Positions 22,121-34,036 of a stretch of 64,000 nucleotides of DNA are shown here, piece by piece; position 1 is the first letter of the stretch, and every line of letters starts with the position of its first letter. Location of the stretch: positions 618,085,800-618,149,799 of the forward strand of contig OZ010791.1 in the NCBI GenBank assembly GCA_963932465.1, written 5' to 3'. The translations under genes and the position numbers were made by a program. The DNA is from Maratus speciosus (Eukaryota > Arthropoda > Arachnida > Araneae > Salticidae). The notes beneath the pieces are model-generated. The model ran no database searches. It saw nothing but the letters and a program-made list of their open reading frames with translations, and was not told where the DNA came from.

Positions 22121-22191
22121 TTTTAAATGTATTCTTGTAGGCTGCATATACTGTCCGATGGTAAGACAATCAACATCAATCTTCCGGAGAT
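22121..22191 (-). CDS. LIAS: LIAS exon: [23 protein letters not shown]
   Basis: 71 nt with acceptor TTTTATAG above 22191 and donor GTAATA below 22121. Its first two bases complete a GAT codon begun in the upstream exon at 39709. The conserved D.LT.GQYMQPT..HL segment of lipoyl synthase is intact. This small exon sits isolated between introns of 17.5 and 14.6 kb. Confidence 0.96.
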
Positions 22192-22956
22192 CTATAAAAT
22201 AGAATAGCATAAGTCAGTGTCTTTAAATTTACCAAATATATGTATAAAAAAAATGAATAAGAAAGAAATTATCTACAGAATGATTCATAATTTCCCCTGA
22301 ATTTTGAAAGTCACAGTTGAAAAAGTACAGCAAAAAGGTTTAAATCATTATAAAAGGATTCACTTTAAGTTTGTGCAAGCTTCAAACTTTTAAGTGTTGC
22401 AAGAGTAAGGTTATGGAAATGTGTTTAGAAATTCTTCATCCTTCTTCAGAAATTCCTTAGCATAAGAAATAATATTTAACCTCTTCAGACCAAAAGCTAA
22501 AATAACACTTCAAATACATATTTATTAATTTTTCAGAAACAAAAAGACACCATAGATGACAGATGGGACCCTTTTTTCTGAAATTGATACTTAAGGAGGC
22601 TGGCATTTTAGGTTCACAAATACGAATCTAAAATTACTAACACCCTTAAAATATTGATTTAATTTTCAATAACTTAAATTACGCAGTAACAAATTAAAGG
22701 CTTTTAATTAACCGTATGATCTAGAAATCTTCTAAAAATGTTATTCTAAAGCATTTAAGTTAATTATGAAAATTTCTTACTTTCTTGACACACTATCTGG
22801 AATGCATTTTGCAAACTCAGATGAAAATAATATACTTATTTTATGAGGAAACAAGCATCAGTGCTGACATTTATTGGTTTTGATCCAAAGCCAAAAACAT
22901 TCAGCTATATAGAAGTAAAGTAAAAATGTAAAAAAATCAAATAGTTTAGTTTATAT

Positions 22957-23004
22957 CCTCCTCAGTTCAGAAGTATCACATGTGATACTTCAGAACCGAG
23001 GAGG
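22957..23004. repeat. Near-perfect 48-bp palindrome
   Basis: CCTCCTCAGTTCAGAAGTATCACA is followed without spacer by its reverse complement, with two mismatches (arms 22957-22980 and 22981-23004). Related partial sequence (AACCTCTTCAGACC) lies near 22480, so it may be one end of a small diverged element. Confidence 0.85.
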
Positions 23005-24036
23005 TTAACCCCAATCCCTTAACTCTAAGCATTATAATGGTCATTGCCAACAGATACTATTTTTTAGAAAAATAATTTTACATCTGATTATGTACTGTAA
23101 CAACAAATTTAGCTTTCAATAAAAATTCTTCATAGAAATTACAGTCAAATTTGACCAAATGGTATTTTTAAATTTTTCAAGAAAACAGGAAAAGTTTGAA
23201 TGTAAAAGAAAAAAGGAAACAGCCACAAAATAAGGGGCTCTGCCTTCAAAAAATGGAGAATTAGTAGGTGTGGTGTTCTATTTTTATCCACACACATTAC
23301 AATGATTGCCCAGTACAAAAATCAAAAATGTTAGTCCATATGCAACAGAATTGTATAACATATAATGTAGTTTGAATAATTTCTTACAGTTAAAAAAATC
23401 ACTTCTGATGATAATAATAATAAAAGAGGTTTTTGTTATTACTGTTCATTATAAATCCTCTAAATGATAAAGTTTCTTTTTTTTTTTTTTTAAGTTAAAA
23501 TAAAGAAAATATATGATACCCTGATTCTACTAATTCAAAGCCCCGGGCTAAGTGAGGATTCTAGTCTCAGGTCCTGTTGGTCCACTCATAAAGACTGTAC
23601 TGATTGTGTGCACCATGGGCACTTGCAAATAAAAATCTAGGTAAGAGCAAGATTTTGGAACAGATGTGCCTGTAGGCTACATTAGAAGGCTGCATTTTTT
23701 TTTTTTTTTTAACTGAGAATATAAATATGAAATAAGCTAAACCAAGCATTTTTATCAGAACCCCTCTCCCAGTGCAAGATAATTTTTAAAGATGTTAATA
23801 TAAAAAGCAATGCAGAAATGGAACAAATAAGATACAGTAAAAATTCAAAAATAAAACTACCAACTTTTTTCAAAATGATGAAACATTTTATTATTATTAT
23901 TTTTTTTTCATTAGAGGAACTCTGTCCCTCTAAACCCTGTGTTTAGGATTATATTTAAACACATGGATGTAAAACAGAAATCCAGAATTAAATATTGTCT
24001 CTGACAGTGACGGAAAAATCCGTAGAACACGGAAAA

Positions 24037-24039
<3 letters not shown>

Positions 24040-24074
<35 letters not shown>
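24040..24074. repeat. Poly-T tract
   Basis: About 35 uninterrupted T, comparable to runs near 30893-30930 and 38139-38175. No target duplication or retroposed body adjoining it was recognised. Confidence 0.9.
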
Positions 24075-24075
<1 letters not shown>

Positions 24076-24199
24076 TGCAGCATTTAATTATTTAAAACTA
24101 CTTGAAAGGAGTCATTATTATTATCTTTTTCAAAAATCATCAAAGAAGAAAAAAAATAGTTCATTAAATTTGAAAATTCATAGAGGGATCATTGTTCTC

Positions 24200-25538
24200 C
24201 AAGGGCGCCCATATAGGGGGGCAAGGAGGGGCTCGACCCTCCCCCCCCCCCCCCCCCCGCCCTCTAGATTTTGGTTTTAACAAACTTTTTAAAAATATAA
24301 ATCAGTTGCAAGATATGAAAATTTTAATTTGTAAAGACAAAGCATAATAAAACCTGCATCGACAAGATTCGGAAGAATTTTCTGCTTTAGATGGTTTTCC
24401 GTCTTAGCAGGTATAATTGTTGGGAATTCATTTTGTCATAACCATGATTTTCTTTTATTTTAAAGCTGGATTCTGCTTGAGACAGGTTCTGTTTTCATGG
24501 GTTTTTAATTAGTGCTGTCGACTTAGAGCTTCTTACAAAGAGTAAAAACACAAGATAGGAAACAAATTTCGTTTTAGACAGTTTTTATCTTAGCGAGTGT
24601 TACTGTGTGGGAGGAACTAGAGACAGATTTAACAATAATCGGTCATCAATCCGAAAATTCGAACATAAAAAGTATCACGGAAGAATATCTCGAATTGTGA
24701 CAAATAGTCACCAAAAAAATCAATTCCGTCGATAGTTTGCAGAAAAATTTACCAATTTCGTCAAAGGATTGCGGAAAAAGGACGAATTTCATCAAAAGAT
24801 CACGAAAAAATGCAAATTTCGTCATAGGATCACAAAAATCTCGAATTTCGTTCAAGAATCACGTGAAAAACGCGAATATCGTTAAAGAATCGCAGAAAAA
24901 ATGCAAATTTTGTCAAAGGATAATGGAAAAAACCCAAATTTCGTCAAAGAATGATGGAAAAAATGCAAATTTCGTCAAAGAATTGCGAAAAAACACAAAT
25001 TTCTTCAAGGATCGAGGGGAAAAAACAAATTTCATCAAAAGATCACGAAAAACTCAAATTTTATCAAAGGATCGTGAAAAAAGCGAATTTCATTAAAAGA
25101 TGATGAAAAACTCAAATTTCATCAAAGGATCGTGAAAAAAGCGAATTTCATTAAAAGATCATGAAAAACTCAAATTTCATCAAAAGATCGTGAAAAAAAA
25201 CAATTTCGTTAAAAAAAGCTCAAAAATGCTAATTTCGTTCAAGAATCAAGGTAAAAACGCGAATTTCGTCAAAAAATCGAAGAAAAATCGCAAATTTTAT
25301 CAAACAAGTGTAGAAAAAAAGCGAATTTCGAAAAAGAATCGCGGAAAAAACAAATTTCGTTCAAGGATCACGGGAAAACGCAAATTTCATCAAAGAATTA
25401 CGGGAAAAACGCAAATTTCGTCAAAAGATCGCGAAAAACGCAAAGTACCTTAAAAATTTACTAAAATGCATGATAGCTTTGGAGGAAGTTGAAATTTTTC
25501 TCAGCCCCCCCCTAAAATTAATCATATGGGCGCCCTTG
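24200..25538. mobile_element. TIR transposon (8-bp TSD) carrying a minisatellite
   Basis: The 15-bp inverted repeats are perfect: CAAGGGCGCCCATAT at 24200-24214 and its complement at 25524-25538. Perfect 8-bp target duplications TTGTTCTC lie at 24192-24199 and 25539-25546. This points to a hAT-like (or P-like) nonautonomous element of 1339 bp. Poly-G and poly-C tracts follow the left repeat, and CCCCCCC precedes the right one. No transposase frame is present. About 0.75 kb of the interior is the ~30-bp minisatellite listed separately. Confidence 0.92.
24730..25450 (+). repeat. Minisatellite array A, ~28-32-bp units
   Basis: About 24 degenerate copies of a unit like AATTTCGTCAAAGGATCGCG followed by GAAAAACGC. 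The core is TTTCRTCAAARGATCRCGRAAAA. The irregular units are short enough to keep one frame open for ~120 codons (24737-25096 and 25190-25453). Those frames are products of the repeat (KNANFVKGS-like), not genes. Confidence 0.92.
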
Positions 25539-26940
25539 TTGTTCTCTCTTCCCCGGACCCTCTTAGTGATAGTCAATTCCAAAATAAAGTCCTTGCCATT
25601 ATACTTTGGAACAAATCCTAATCAATGCTATTGGCTATAACTATCATCCTTTCTAATAAAAGGGCCATGAACAGATCTTTTGGTACAATCTCACAAGGAA
25701 GAAAATCACATTGGATTATTCAGGTAAATATGGAGCTACAGGGAAAAAAATAAAAGATAATTATAATTTTGCAAATGCAAAACATAATTATAAACCTTCC
25801 CATGAACCTTTTTGCTGAACAATTTGCTGTAGTTTTTAACTATGGGTTTTCAGAAACAACAGAAGTGATTATACATGACCTTGTATTTATACACAATTTC
25901 TAGTTTTTTTTAAAATTACTATGAAAGAATGCTACAATTTAAAAATTAACATTTTTTAGTAATGAGAATAAAACAATTTATACTGTTTTACTTATAGAAA
26001 AACTCAAAAAAGAGTTTAGAGCGGAATGTCATATTCACCTTGAGTTAATATAGAAAAAATAATTACTAATTTAATAATAAACTGCATTACTGCAGTTACC
26101 ATTTCCAAAAAAAAACATGCCAGTAGTTTTCATATAGTAAATTTCTGTAATCAATAAAAAACTTTATGGGCCAGGTCGTGAACTGGGAAAATACAAACAG
26201 GTCGGGCTGGGCCAAACTTTTAGTTTTTCCACCAGGCCAGGCCAGTGCCTGGAATTTCCAGTCCATGCAGATCTTTAGGGTAAGTACAAAGACACAAAAC
26301 ATTTAAACTTTTTAAAGTTAATTTATAGCAGCATAATAGTTAAGTGAAGCACAAGTTATGATGAGCTAGATTTATATACACAGGTGTATTTTTGGTGAAA
26401 ATATACTTTAACATTTGAGAAGAACTTAATTATAAATAAATTAATTTTAAGGTAGTTTTCCATTCTCCAGGCGCAGGTGATAAATCGCCAAATATTATTT
26501 TAATCGCATTGCCCTCATTTAATTTAAAATACAAATCTTTCACACATTTCATTTAAAATACATACATCAAATACATTTAAGATAAATAATTTTCATTCAT
26601 TTACTTAAAAAAAAGTTTTAATAAGTAATAATATCATAAAATAAAAACATTCTTTTTTGACATGAAAGCAATTTTTCTAATCTACACACACAAATATACC
26701 AAATGGCTCTGATACTGCAACAATGAAATATTTTAAACACTGACAAATAGAAAAAAAAAAATAAAGAGTGTAATAATTTAAAGAAAAAACACTTTTATAA
26801 TATTAATCACCTTAATTTATTTTAAAAGAACTATACAGAAATTTAGAAATAATAGTACTTTTGGAAAATATAAATAAACACTTTGCAAGAGTGATGGAAA
26901 AACTGATAAAGTCAAATCTGATCGGAAACAGATAATAAAC

Positions 26941-29557
26941 CATGGTTCATACACTCGAGAACAAATAAAATTCAAGCACTATTCCAGCACTATTCAAGGA
27001 CTGTTTAGATACATGCATAAAAATGGCATAGAATAACACATAAGGAAAATAGCCACCCCATTGATTATCTATTTCAAAGAAATCTTATCAAAACTTTTCA
27101 TTTTTATAACAGGCATTTTCAAGACATGATTAGAGAATTTTTAAAGAATAATGTGTTTTAACTTATTAAGATACCATGGGAAGAAATTTCATATATAATA
27201 AAAAGTTAAGACAACAGAGCTTGATTTTCTTTTCTTTAAGTGCAAAAAAATATTTAAAAAAAAAAAATAAATAAAAGGTATGGTATCACTACAAGAGCAG
27301 AAAACAGGAGTAAACCAGTTAAATTTTAGGAATTCTGAACACTCATCAGGAGTCATATGTTAGCATTTCTGAAGTTGTGAACAATATACTTTTTAATAAA
27401 TATTCTCTGAATTCTCAAACCTTACAGCATTTGCGCTTATTTGTACAAAAATAATTGAAATAAAGGTTAGATAATTTACTTTACTTTCTAAATACAAAAG
27501 CTTTTTTTTAAATGGATTTATAAAAAGGAGATAAAATTTTTTTATCAGTTACACAGTGGAAAATTTGGAATTAATATAATTCAGTGAAGTTTTAAGTGAT
27601 TGACAAAATTCGCGATTTTTATAAATAACCGTTTGACTATGTTAAGAAGGAGCAAGGTTTTTTTGGGGTGGGGTGGGGGGGGGCTGGCAATATATGAAAT
27701 CGGCATCAAACTGACGTATTTTGCGATTTTTTATCGATGACCAATGGACGAATTTTGTGGTATTTTTCCCCAGCGGATTGTTAAAATTTGCAATTTTTGT
27801 TCAATGACAGATTGAAGAAATTCGTGATTAATTCACAGCAAATTTTCTGAAAGACTACAGTGGATAGCAGAAGGGGTAAATCCCATCCCGGCACTGGCTA
27901 TGTGTTTTTTCTGAGTGCCTTTGACAAATTTAGTCTTTTTTCGTAACCTTTCGATGGAATTTCCCTTTTTCCGCGATCCTTTGAAGAAATTAACGATTTT
28001 CCTGAGACCTTTTAATGCAATTCGCACTTTTTCTGCAATCCTTTGACTTGTGTTTTTTTAGCGATCCTTTGAAGATATTTGCATTATTTCTGCGATCCTA
28101 GTTCCTGCGATTCTGAGTAAAAAAAAAATTCTGAAATTTACCTCACATTTTCTGAAAAGTTACAGCAGAGGGTGAGAGGGGGAAATCCACTCCCGACACC
28201 AACTATGCGTTTTTTCTGCAGCCCTTTGACGAAATTCGCGTTTTTCGCGATTCTTCGACGAAATTTGCCTTTTTCTCGCGATATTTTGACGAAATTTTCG
28301 GTTGTTCGCGATTTTTTGACGAAATTTTCGGTTTTTCGCGATCTTTTGACGAAATTTTCGGTTTTTCGCGATCTTTTGACGAAATTTTCGGTTTTTCGCG
28401 ATCTTTTGAGGAAATTTTCGGGAGTTTTCGCGATCTTTTGAGGAAATTTTCGGGAGTTTTCGCGATCTTTTGAGGAAATTTTCGGGAGTTTTCGCGATCT
28501 TTTGAGGAAATTTTCGGGGGGTTTTCGCGATCTTTTAACGAAATTTTCGGGGGTTTTCGCGATCTTTTAACGAAATTTTCGTGTTTTTTCGCAATCTTTT
28601 AACGAAATTTTCGGGTTTTTCGCGATCTTTTAACGAAATTTTCGGGGTTTTTCGCGATCTTCTGACGAAATCTTCGGGTTTTTTCGCGATCTTCTGACGA
28701 AATCTTCGGGTTTTTTCGCGATCTACTGACGAAATCTTCGGGTTTTTTCGCGATCTTCTGGCGAAATCTTCGGGTTTTTTCGCGATCTTCTGACAAAATC
28801 TTCGGGTTTTTTGCGATCTTTCCACGAAATTTACAGTTTTTCCCGCGTTTCTAAGACGAAATTTGCGTTTTTTCCGCGATCCTTTGTCGAAATCTGCGTT
28901 TTTTCTGAAAGCGATTGGCAAAATGTATTTTTTTCGCGATTTTTTATGGCCGAAATTTCGGATTGGTGACCGATTTTTTTTAAATTTTCGGAAATGAATG
29001 CCTTAAATTTTCGGAAAATTCGGAACAGAATCACCCCTACGCGAGCCTTTGAAGAAATTCGCAATTTTTTGCGATCTTCTGTCGAAATTTGTGTTTTTTT
29101 TTCACGATCCTTTGTCGAAATTTGCGCTTTTTGCGCGATTCTTTGATGAAAACACGCGTATTTTCGCGATCTTTTAATGCAATTCGCGTGTTTTCTACGA
29201 TACTCTGACGAAATTTGCGCTTTATTCGAGATTTCTTGTCGGGTTATTTCTCTAATCTTTGATGAAATACGCGTTTTTTTTTTAACGACCTTTCGACGAA
29301 ATTTGCGTTTTTTCCGCAATCTTTTGACGAAATTCGCATTTTTAAAGCGATCCTTTGGCGAAATTACCGATTTTTTAATGCGAACGATTGTTGAAATTGA
29401 TGTTTTTCGGCAACAATTTGTCGAAGTTCGCGATATTTTCCAGCACTTTTCATTCCTTGAAAATCAATACTTTCTTTTCCAGCACTTTTCATTCCTTGAA
29501 AATGAATACTTTTTTTTCCAGCACTTTTTCTATTTTTTCCAAAGCGTACGAACCATG
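26941..29557. mobile_element. TIR element (5-bp TSD) carrying the inverted minisatellite
   Basis: The left end reads CATGGTTCATACACT and the reverse complement of the right end reads CATGGTTCGTACGCT (13 of 15 identical). TAAAC lies directly outside both ends (26936-26940 and 29558-29562). Inside each end are CCAGCACT and TTCAAGGA motifs in opposite orientation (26985-27000 and ~29430-29525), supporting one element. At the right end a ~39-bp block with CCAGCACTTTTCATTCCTTG is tandemly duplicated. Most of the interior is minisatellite array B. The superfamily is not assigned. Confidence 0.7.
27600..29440 (-). repeat. Minisatellite array B, 30-32-bp units, reverse orientation
   Basis: Units such as GACGAAATTTTCGGTTTTTC followed by GCGATCTTTT (30 bp) are best preserved at 28270-28800, with 32-bp variants (GAGGAAATTTTCGGGAG type) at 28400-28530. 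They are the reverse complement of array A. A larger module containing ATTTTCTGAAA..TACAG and AAATCC..TCCCG.CAC occurs twice, at 27838-27900 and 28147-28205. Open frames at 28535-28921 and 28831-29319 (minus) are by-products of multiple-of-3 units. Confidence 0.93.
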
Positions 29558-29629
29558 TAAACTAATGTTAATTAATGATTAAATACTGCTAAGTAATATT
29601 CAACACTGTTTTAAAATGCTAAAAAACAC

Positions 29630-30116
29630 TGTCACGAGGCGATCTCCTATGCGGTGGTTCCCGATAATAATTAATACTGATGAGACAAATGATGACGCAT
29701 GCCTCTAAAAAGTAAACACATTTATTTAATAACTTTCACACAACAAATATTTACAGTTTCATACACATCAACGGGCTAGGCTCACTGCCTATCTATCCTG
29801 TATTTTCCGAGAGCATTCAACAACAAAAAAATATCAATGCACACCAGCTGATGATAACATTACACCACCTTGGTCCAGAGCTCTCTCTATCTGAAGTTTT
29901 TTTCTTCCTGGCCCCTAGCATCGGCGAACAGCCCACTTCAAGATTCCAGAGATGCGATGGGTGGTGTAGGGTTGTGAGAGCTTCTGAGGCTGCTTTCAAC
30001 ACACGAACGTGACGTCTCCCTTCCACTTTCAATGATCAGTTTCCAAACGATGAATAGAAAGTCCCTAAGCGACTACTCTATATAGTCAGGGTGGTATCTA
30101 GTATCAGTCCATAACA
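29630..30116 (-). mobile_element. Candidate solo LTR
   Basis: Read on the minus strand, the segment starts TGTTATGGACTGATAC and ends CGCCTCGTGACA (TG...CA). It has a TATA-like motif near the start (CTATATAGAG, ~30082-30091) and AATAAA (~29722) before the end, an order expected of a 487-bp LTR. Its base composition is richer in G+C than the surrounding sequence. No matching target duplication was found and no second copy is in the window, so the boundaries are provisional. It begins about 70 bp from the 26941-29557 element. Confidence 0.5.
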
Positions 30117-30517
30117 ATAGTTTTTTTTTTGTTTTTTTTAACCTTAATAAGTCAATATTGTCCTCAAGTGGAGGTTATCATTTAATTTGTCTTGTACCAG
30201 ATCCATTCCCCATGAGTGATAATAGAATCGAACCGCATAAACTTCTTAACACATTTACATTATAAACAATTGATATTTTTCATAATTCTTAGACTCACAC
30301 AAACCCTTTGATAAACTTTCTATAAGTAATTACACACTTATAACTTTACACATATATCAAATATTACTTATGCTACATACACTCCTAAGTATTGTTATCA
30401 TTTTTTTTTATGTTAAACCTGTGGAAACATTCTAATTCCCTAATTTTGTTAGGGGTGTAAGAGTAATTATATTTAGACAAAGACATCACAGAAATCTTCC
30501 CAATTCTCAAAACTGTA

Positions 30518-30589
30518 TTATCAAATATTATTACAGACTCCTTATCAAATATTATTACAGACTCCTTATCAAATATTATTACAGATTCC
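30518..30589. repeat. 24-bp tandem repeat, three copies
   Basis: TTATCAAATATTATTACAGA followed by CTCC is repeated exactly twice, and a third time with one change (ATTCC). Units at 30518-30541, 30542-30565 and 30566-30589. Confidence 0.95.
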
Positions 30590-30803
30590 TTAATTTAAAA
30601 TATATTTATTAAGTTTTAATAGAACTGGGTTTTTTAAAAGTTCCACAACCAACAAATTAAATTTTTATAAAAATGCATATCATTTATGCTGTATTATACT
30701 TTTCTAATAATTACATTATATTTGTTTTATATCTAAAGGATGTATTTTTAATCAGAAGACTTAAAAAAACATCGATTAAAATAAATTCTGTTAAATTCAA
30801 ATA

Positions 30804-30889
30804 CAGTCCACTACCTCTAATCTGCGACTCTATACTCCACAGACACCTATAATCCACACTATATTTCATATATAAACAAACAGTTAAAA

Positions 30890-30934
<45 letters not shown>

Positions 30935-31504
30935 TAACATAATTGCACTTTGATTGCAATAAATGCCAGCTGACTCGATGAATTTATTTAGAAATTTTTA
31001 ATGCATTTCTACTTTTATTAGAACGAAATGTTTTGTGTATCATGTAAATAACTATTAGACTGCTATATTGCTGGCTATATAAAAGATAAAATTGTTTTCA
31101 AGAGTGATTAGGAGGATAAATATCTTAAACTTTTGCTACTGATAAAGAAATCCTGGCTTAAAAGGCTTCAGGATTAAATTGCTTAGTATAAATTAAAAGC
31201 TATAAAACAAACCACTACCAGTATTACTGCGATGTTTGATAGATTTAAAAATAACTAGAAATGTTTTCTGTTAATTTTGTATAATTATATCATTTTAATG
31301 TATTTCTAATATTGAATATAGTTTTATATAATAAAAAAAACATTTTCTTTCATTTCTGTGTTATTTATTTACAGTGTGATTACTACATTTGTTGATAAAT
31401 TCCAAATATTAGAAAGTAAACAAAGAAATGACCTATAATCCATAAAATTCTATAATCTGCAAAATCCATAGTCCCAAACTGTATGGATTAAAGGGGATGT
31501 ACTG
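30804..31504. mobile_element. pogo/Tigger-like nonautonomous element, copy 1
   Basis: The left end is CAGTCCACTACCTCTAATC. The reverse complement of the right end is CAGTACATCCCCTTTAATCC. Subterminal TATAATCCA/TATAATCTGC motifs are shared with the longer relative at 46291-47341 (the phrase TGACCTATAATCCA...GTCCCAA.CTGT is in both). The left flank is TA, but the right-hand TA is not intact. A 38-bp poly-T run lies inside at 30893-30930. No coding sequence remains. Confidence 0.65.
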
Positions 31505-34036
31505 CAGTACGAAAAGCTATTGAAATTTCAGAAAATAATTTGCAATTTTTCTAAAGATACTTTACCTTTTAAATATGAAAGTACAATGAGCTTGTAAATA
31601 GCACGTTTTAATCATGCATAAAAAACATTTAATTTAAAATAGATATTTAATTAAATCTAATTCCTATTGTTATAGTAACTTCCTTTGAGTAATCAAATTA
31701 ATCACACTTTCATATAACATAAACACAATGAGCATAGTAAATATAAAAGAATTATTATCTTGTTTTTCATTCTACTTTTATTATTAAATATAACCAAGGC
31801 CTCCTTATCATAATAACAGACCTCGTAATCGCTAAGTTTCCTTTGTCCGCTGTACACGTGGTTAGAAACCACATGGTTTCCTGTGACTAGCGCCATCTAA
31901 TGTGAGAAACAGAAATTTTTTTTATTTGTTTTCCATTTTTCTTTTACCATTTTCTTTATGATGTGCTTTGTAGTTTGCAAATTATAGTTGTTAATCTTAA
32001 AATTTTCATATGTTCTAGACATTTTATTTAAAAAATGAACTTATTTTACTGTTAAACAAAAAAAGTTTACTGCTGTATTCCGTTATGTAAATAAATGATG
32101 ATGATAATAATAATAACAATAATCAGGAAAGAAAAATATTTTACCATGAATTTGAAATAAATGGATAGATAGCATCTAGATCCGGAAAATGTAAAATATT
32201 TGATTTTCTCTTTTATATTTTCAAATATGTAATTAATTTTATTTCAGGTATTTGTTTTCTTTTCACAGTTAATTTCATGTTGTTACAGTATTAATTTAAC
32301 ATCGCTCCTTCAATTTTTTTAATGCACAGTTTCATTTATTTATTTATTGGCCTATCATTTGTTTTATTTTTGAAGGTAGGGGGATCATTTCAGCTTAACA
32401 TACTTTAGATGAAAGCTTCACTGTTTTTTCATATAAAGTTTGTATGTATTAATCTATGGAAAGTTTCATAATTGGCTCCACAGCCAATTGGCATATCTTG
32501 GTGAGCATAGTTTGGCGCATAATTAATTCCCTTGTTTTAACTCACACATGTTATGTAAGTTTTACTAAAATGTATCAAAGTATTTTAGTAAAGTTAAAAC
32601 ACGTATAGATACACAAAAAACTGACTGAAGTCATAAACACTTAAAAAATTGGAAAAATAAAAAAGTTTAATAATCACTTAAATTTATACATGTGCTTCAG
32701 CTTTTCCCCAAAAACCGTATTCTTGTCATGCTATGATTTTGGTGTTTGTAAATCTTGGTTTGGGTATTCTTCCTTAATTAGACCTAGAGCCAATAGGCTT
32801 AATATAGTAAGTGTAGTTTGGCGCAAAATTAATTTTATTTTTAAACCATATACTTGATATCACATTATTCCAGCATCGCGTTTTTTGCAGTCAACTTTGA
32901 TTGTGGAACAGATTACAGAAAATTAGCTAATACTACATTATATAATAATAAATCGGTATTTTTCAAGTATAGGGGCCTTGGCGAGAGAGGAAATTTTGGC
33001 AACGTAATTTCTGGAAGCATATTCACTGTTTCACATAAAGAAGCAATATTTTCCAATATTTGTACCATTTAATTAATATAAAAAAGCAATTTATCTACTA
33101 TTTTATATACAAATAAGTAAATTGTATATAAAAAACAATAATAATACCTATAAATTAAATTTATACATGTAAATTCTTATAAAACAAGTTAACAGTTTAT
33201 AAATTTTTGTTTTCATAACTGTTTGTATCATTTGGCAATAAATCTCACTTTTTGAAGCCCAAATTGCTCCAAGATTTAAAAAAAAAAAAAAAAAAAAAAT
33301 GCAAAGGCCTTTTTACTGAAAAAGTACCAATAAATCTTCATTTTCAATATTTTTAAAAGCAAGAAAATAATTGTGCGAAATAATTTGACTTTACATATTA
33401 ATTTTAGTGGAATTAAAAAAAATATTTTTTTAATGTCAACAACACACTATTTTCCATTTTAACTATACATTTGTTTACTTAGTATTACCAGTAGTATGCA
33501 CCAGGTGGCGTAACTTACGCGACAAAGTCAGTTAATAAGTTGGCAATTATCGGGGACAATTTCACCCATAGACTTTCTCCGGATTGTCAAGTCTGATAAT
33601 ATGATAAGGGAGTCTTGAATATAATAATAAATTGGAGCTAAAGGTGAATGAAAGAATGATCACACTTATTTAACAGCAATTGCGAAAGAATGTACAGGAG
33701 AGAGAAAAAAAAAACCTAATTAGTATCAAAATGCTAAGTATAGCAACAGCTATTTCCGTAGAATTTAAAAGAATGTTTTCTACTTCTGGATAGCAAAAAA
33801 AGAAATTAGTTAGGAATTGAAAAGGCAGCTATTTTTTTTTTTTTTTTTTTTAATTCAAAGCACTATTAAAGTAGTGCCAACTGCATAGGTAATAACGCTG
33901 ATATTTTATTTAATATTTTGACAAATTAATGTGGATTTCAGAAATGACAGGCCATACTTATGACTATATTTCTCTGTGTGCACATAGAAAATAACGTATG
34001 TAATTAATTTTCATATTTTTTTGGTTAGCACACACA

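Noticed and set aside
24737..25453. Lysine-rich open frames in minisatellite array A
   Set aside because: They follow the repeat unit exactly and exist because unit lengths near 30 keep the frame open; there is no independent coding evidence.
28172..29560. Overlapping open frames of 89-162 codons on both strands in array B
   Set aside because: They are by-products of 30-bp repeats. Both strands are open at once and the peptides are periodic (KDREK, FRQKIAKKPEDF).
29817..30032. 71-codon minus-strand frame as a gene
   Set aside because: It lies inside the candidate solo LTR and has no recognisable domain.
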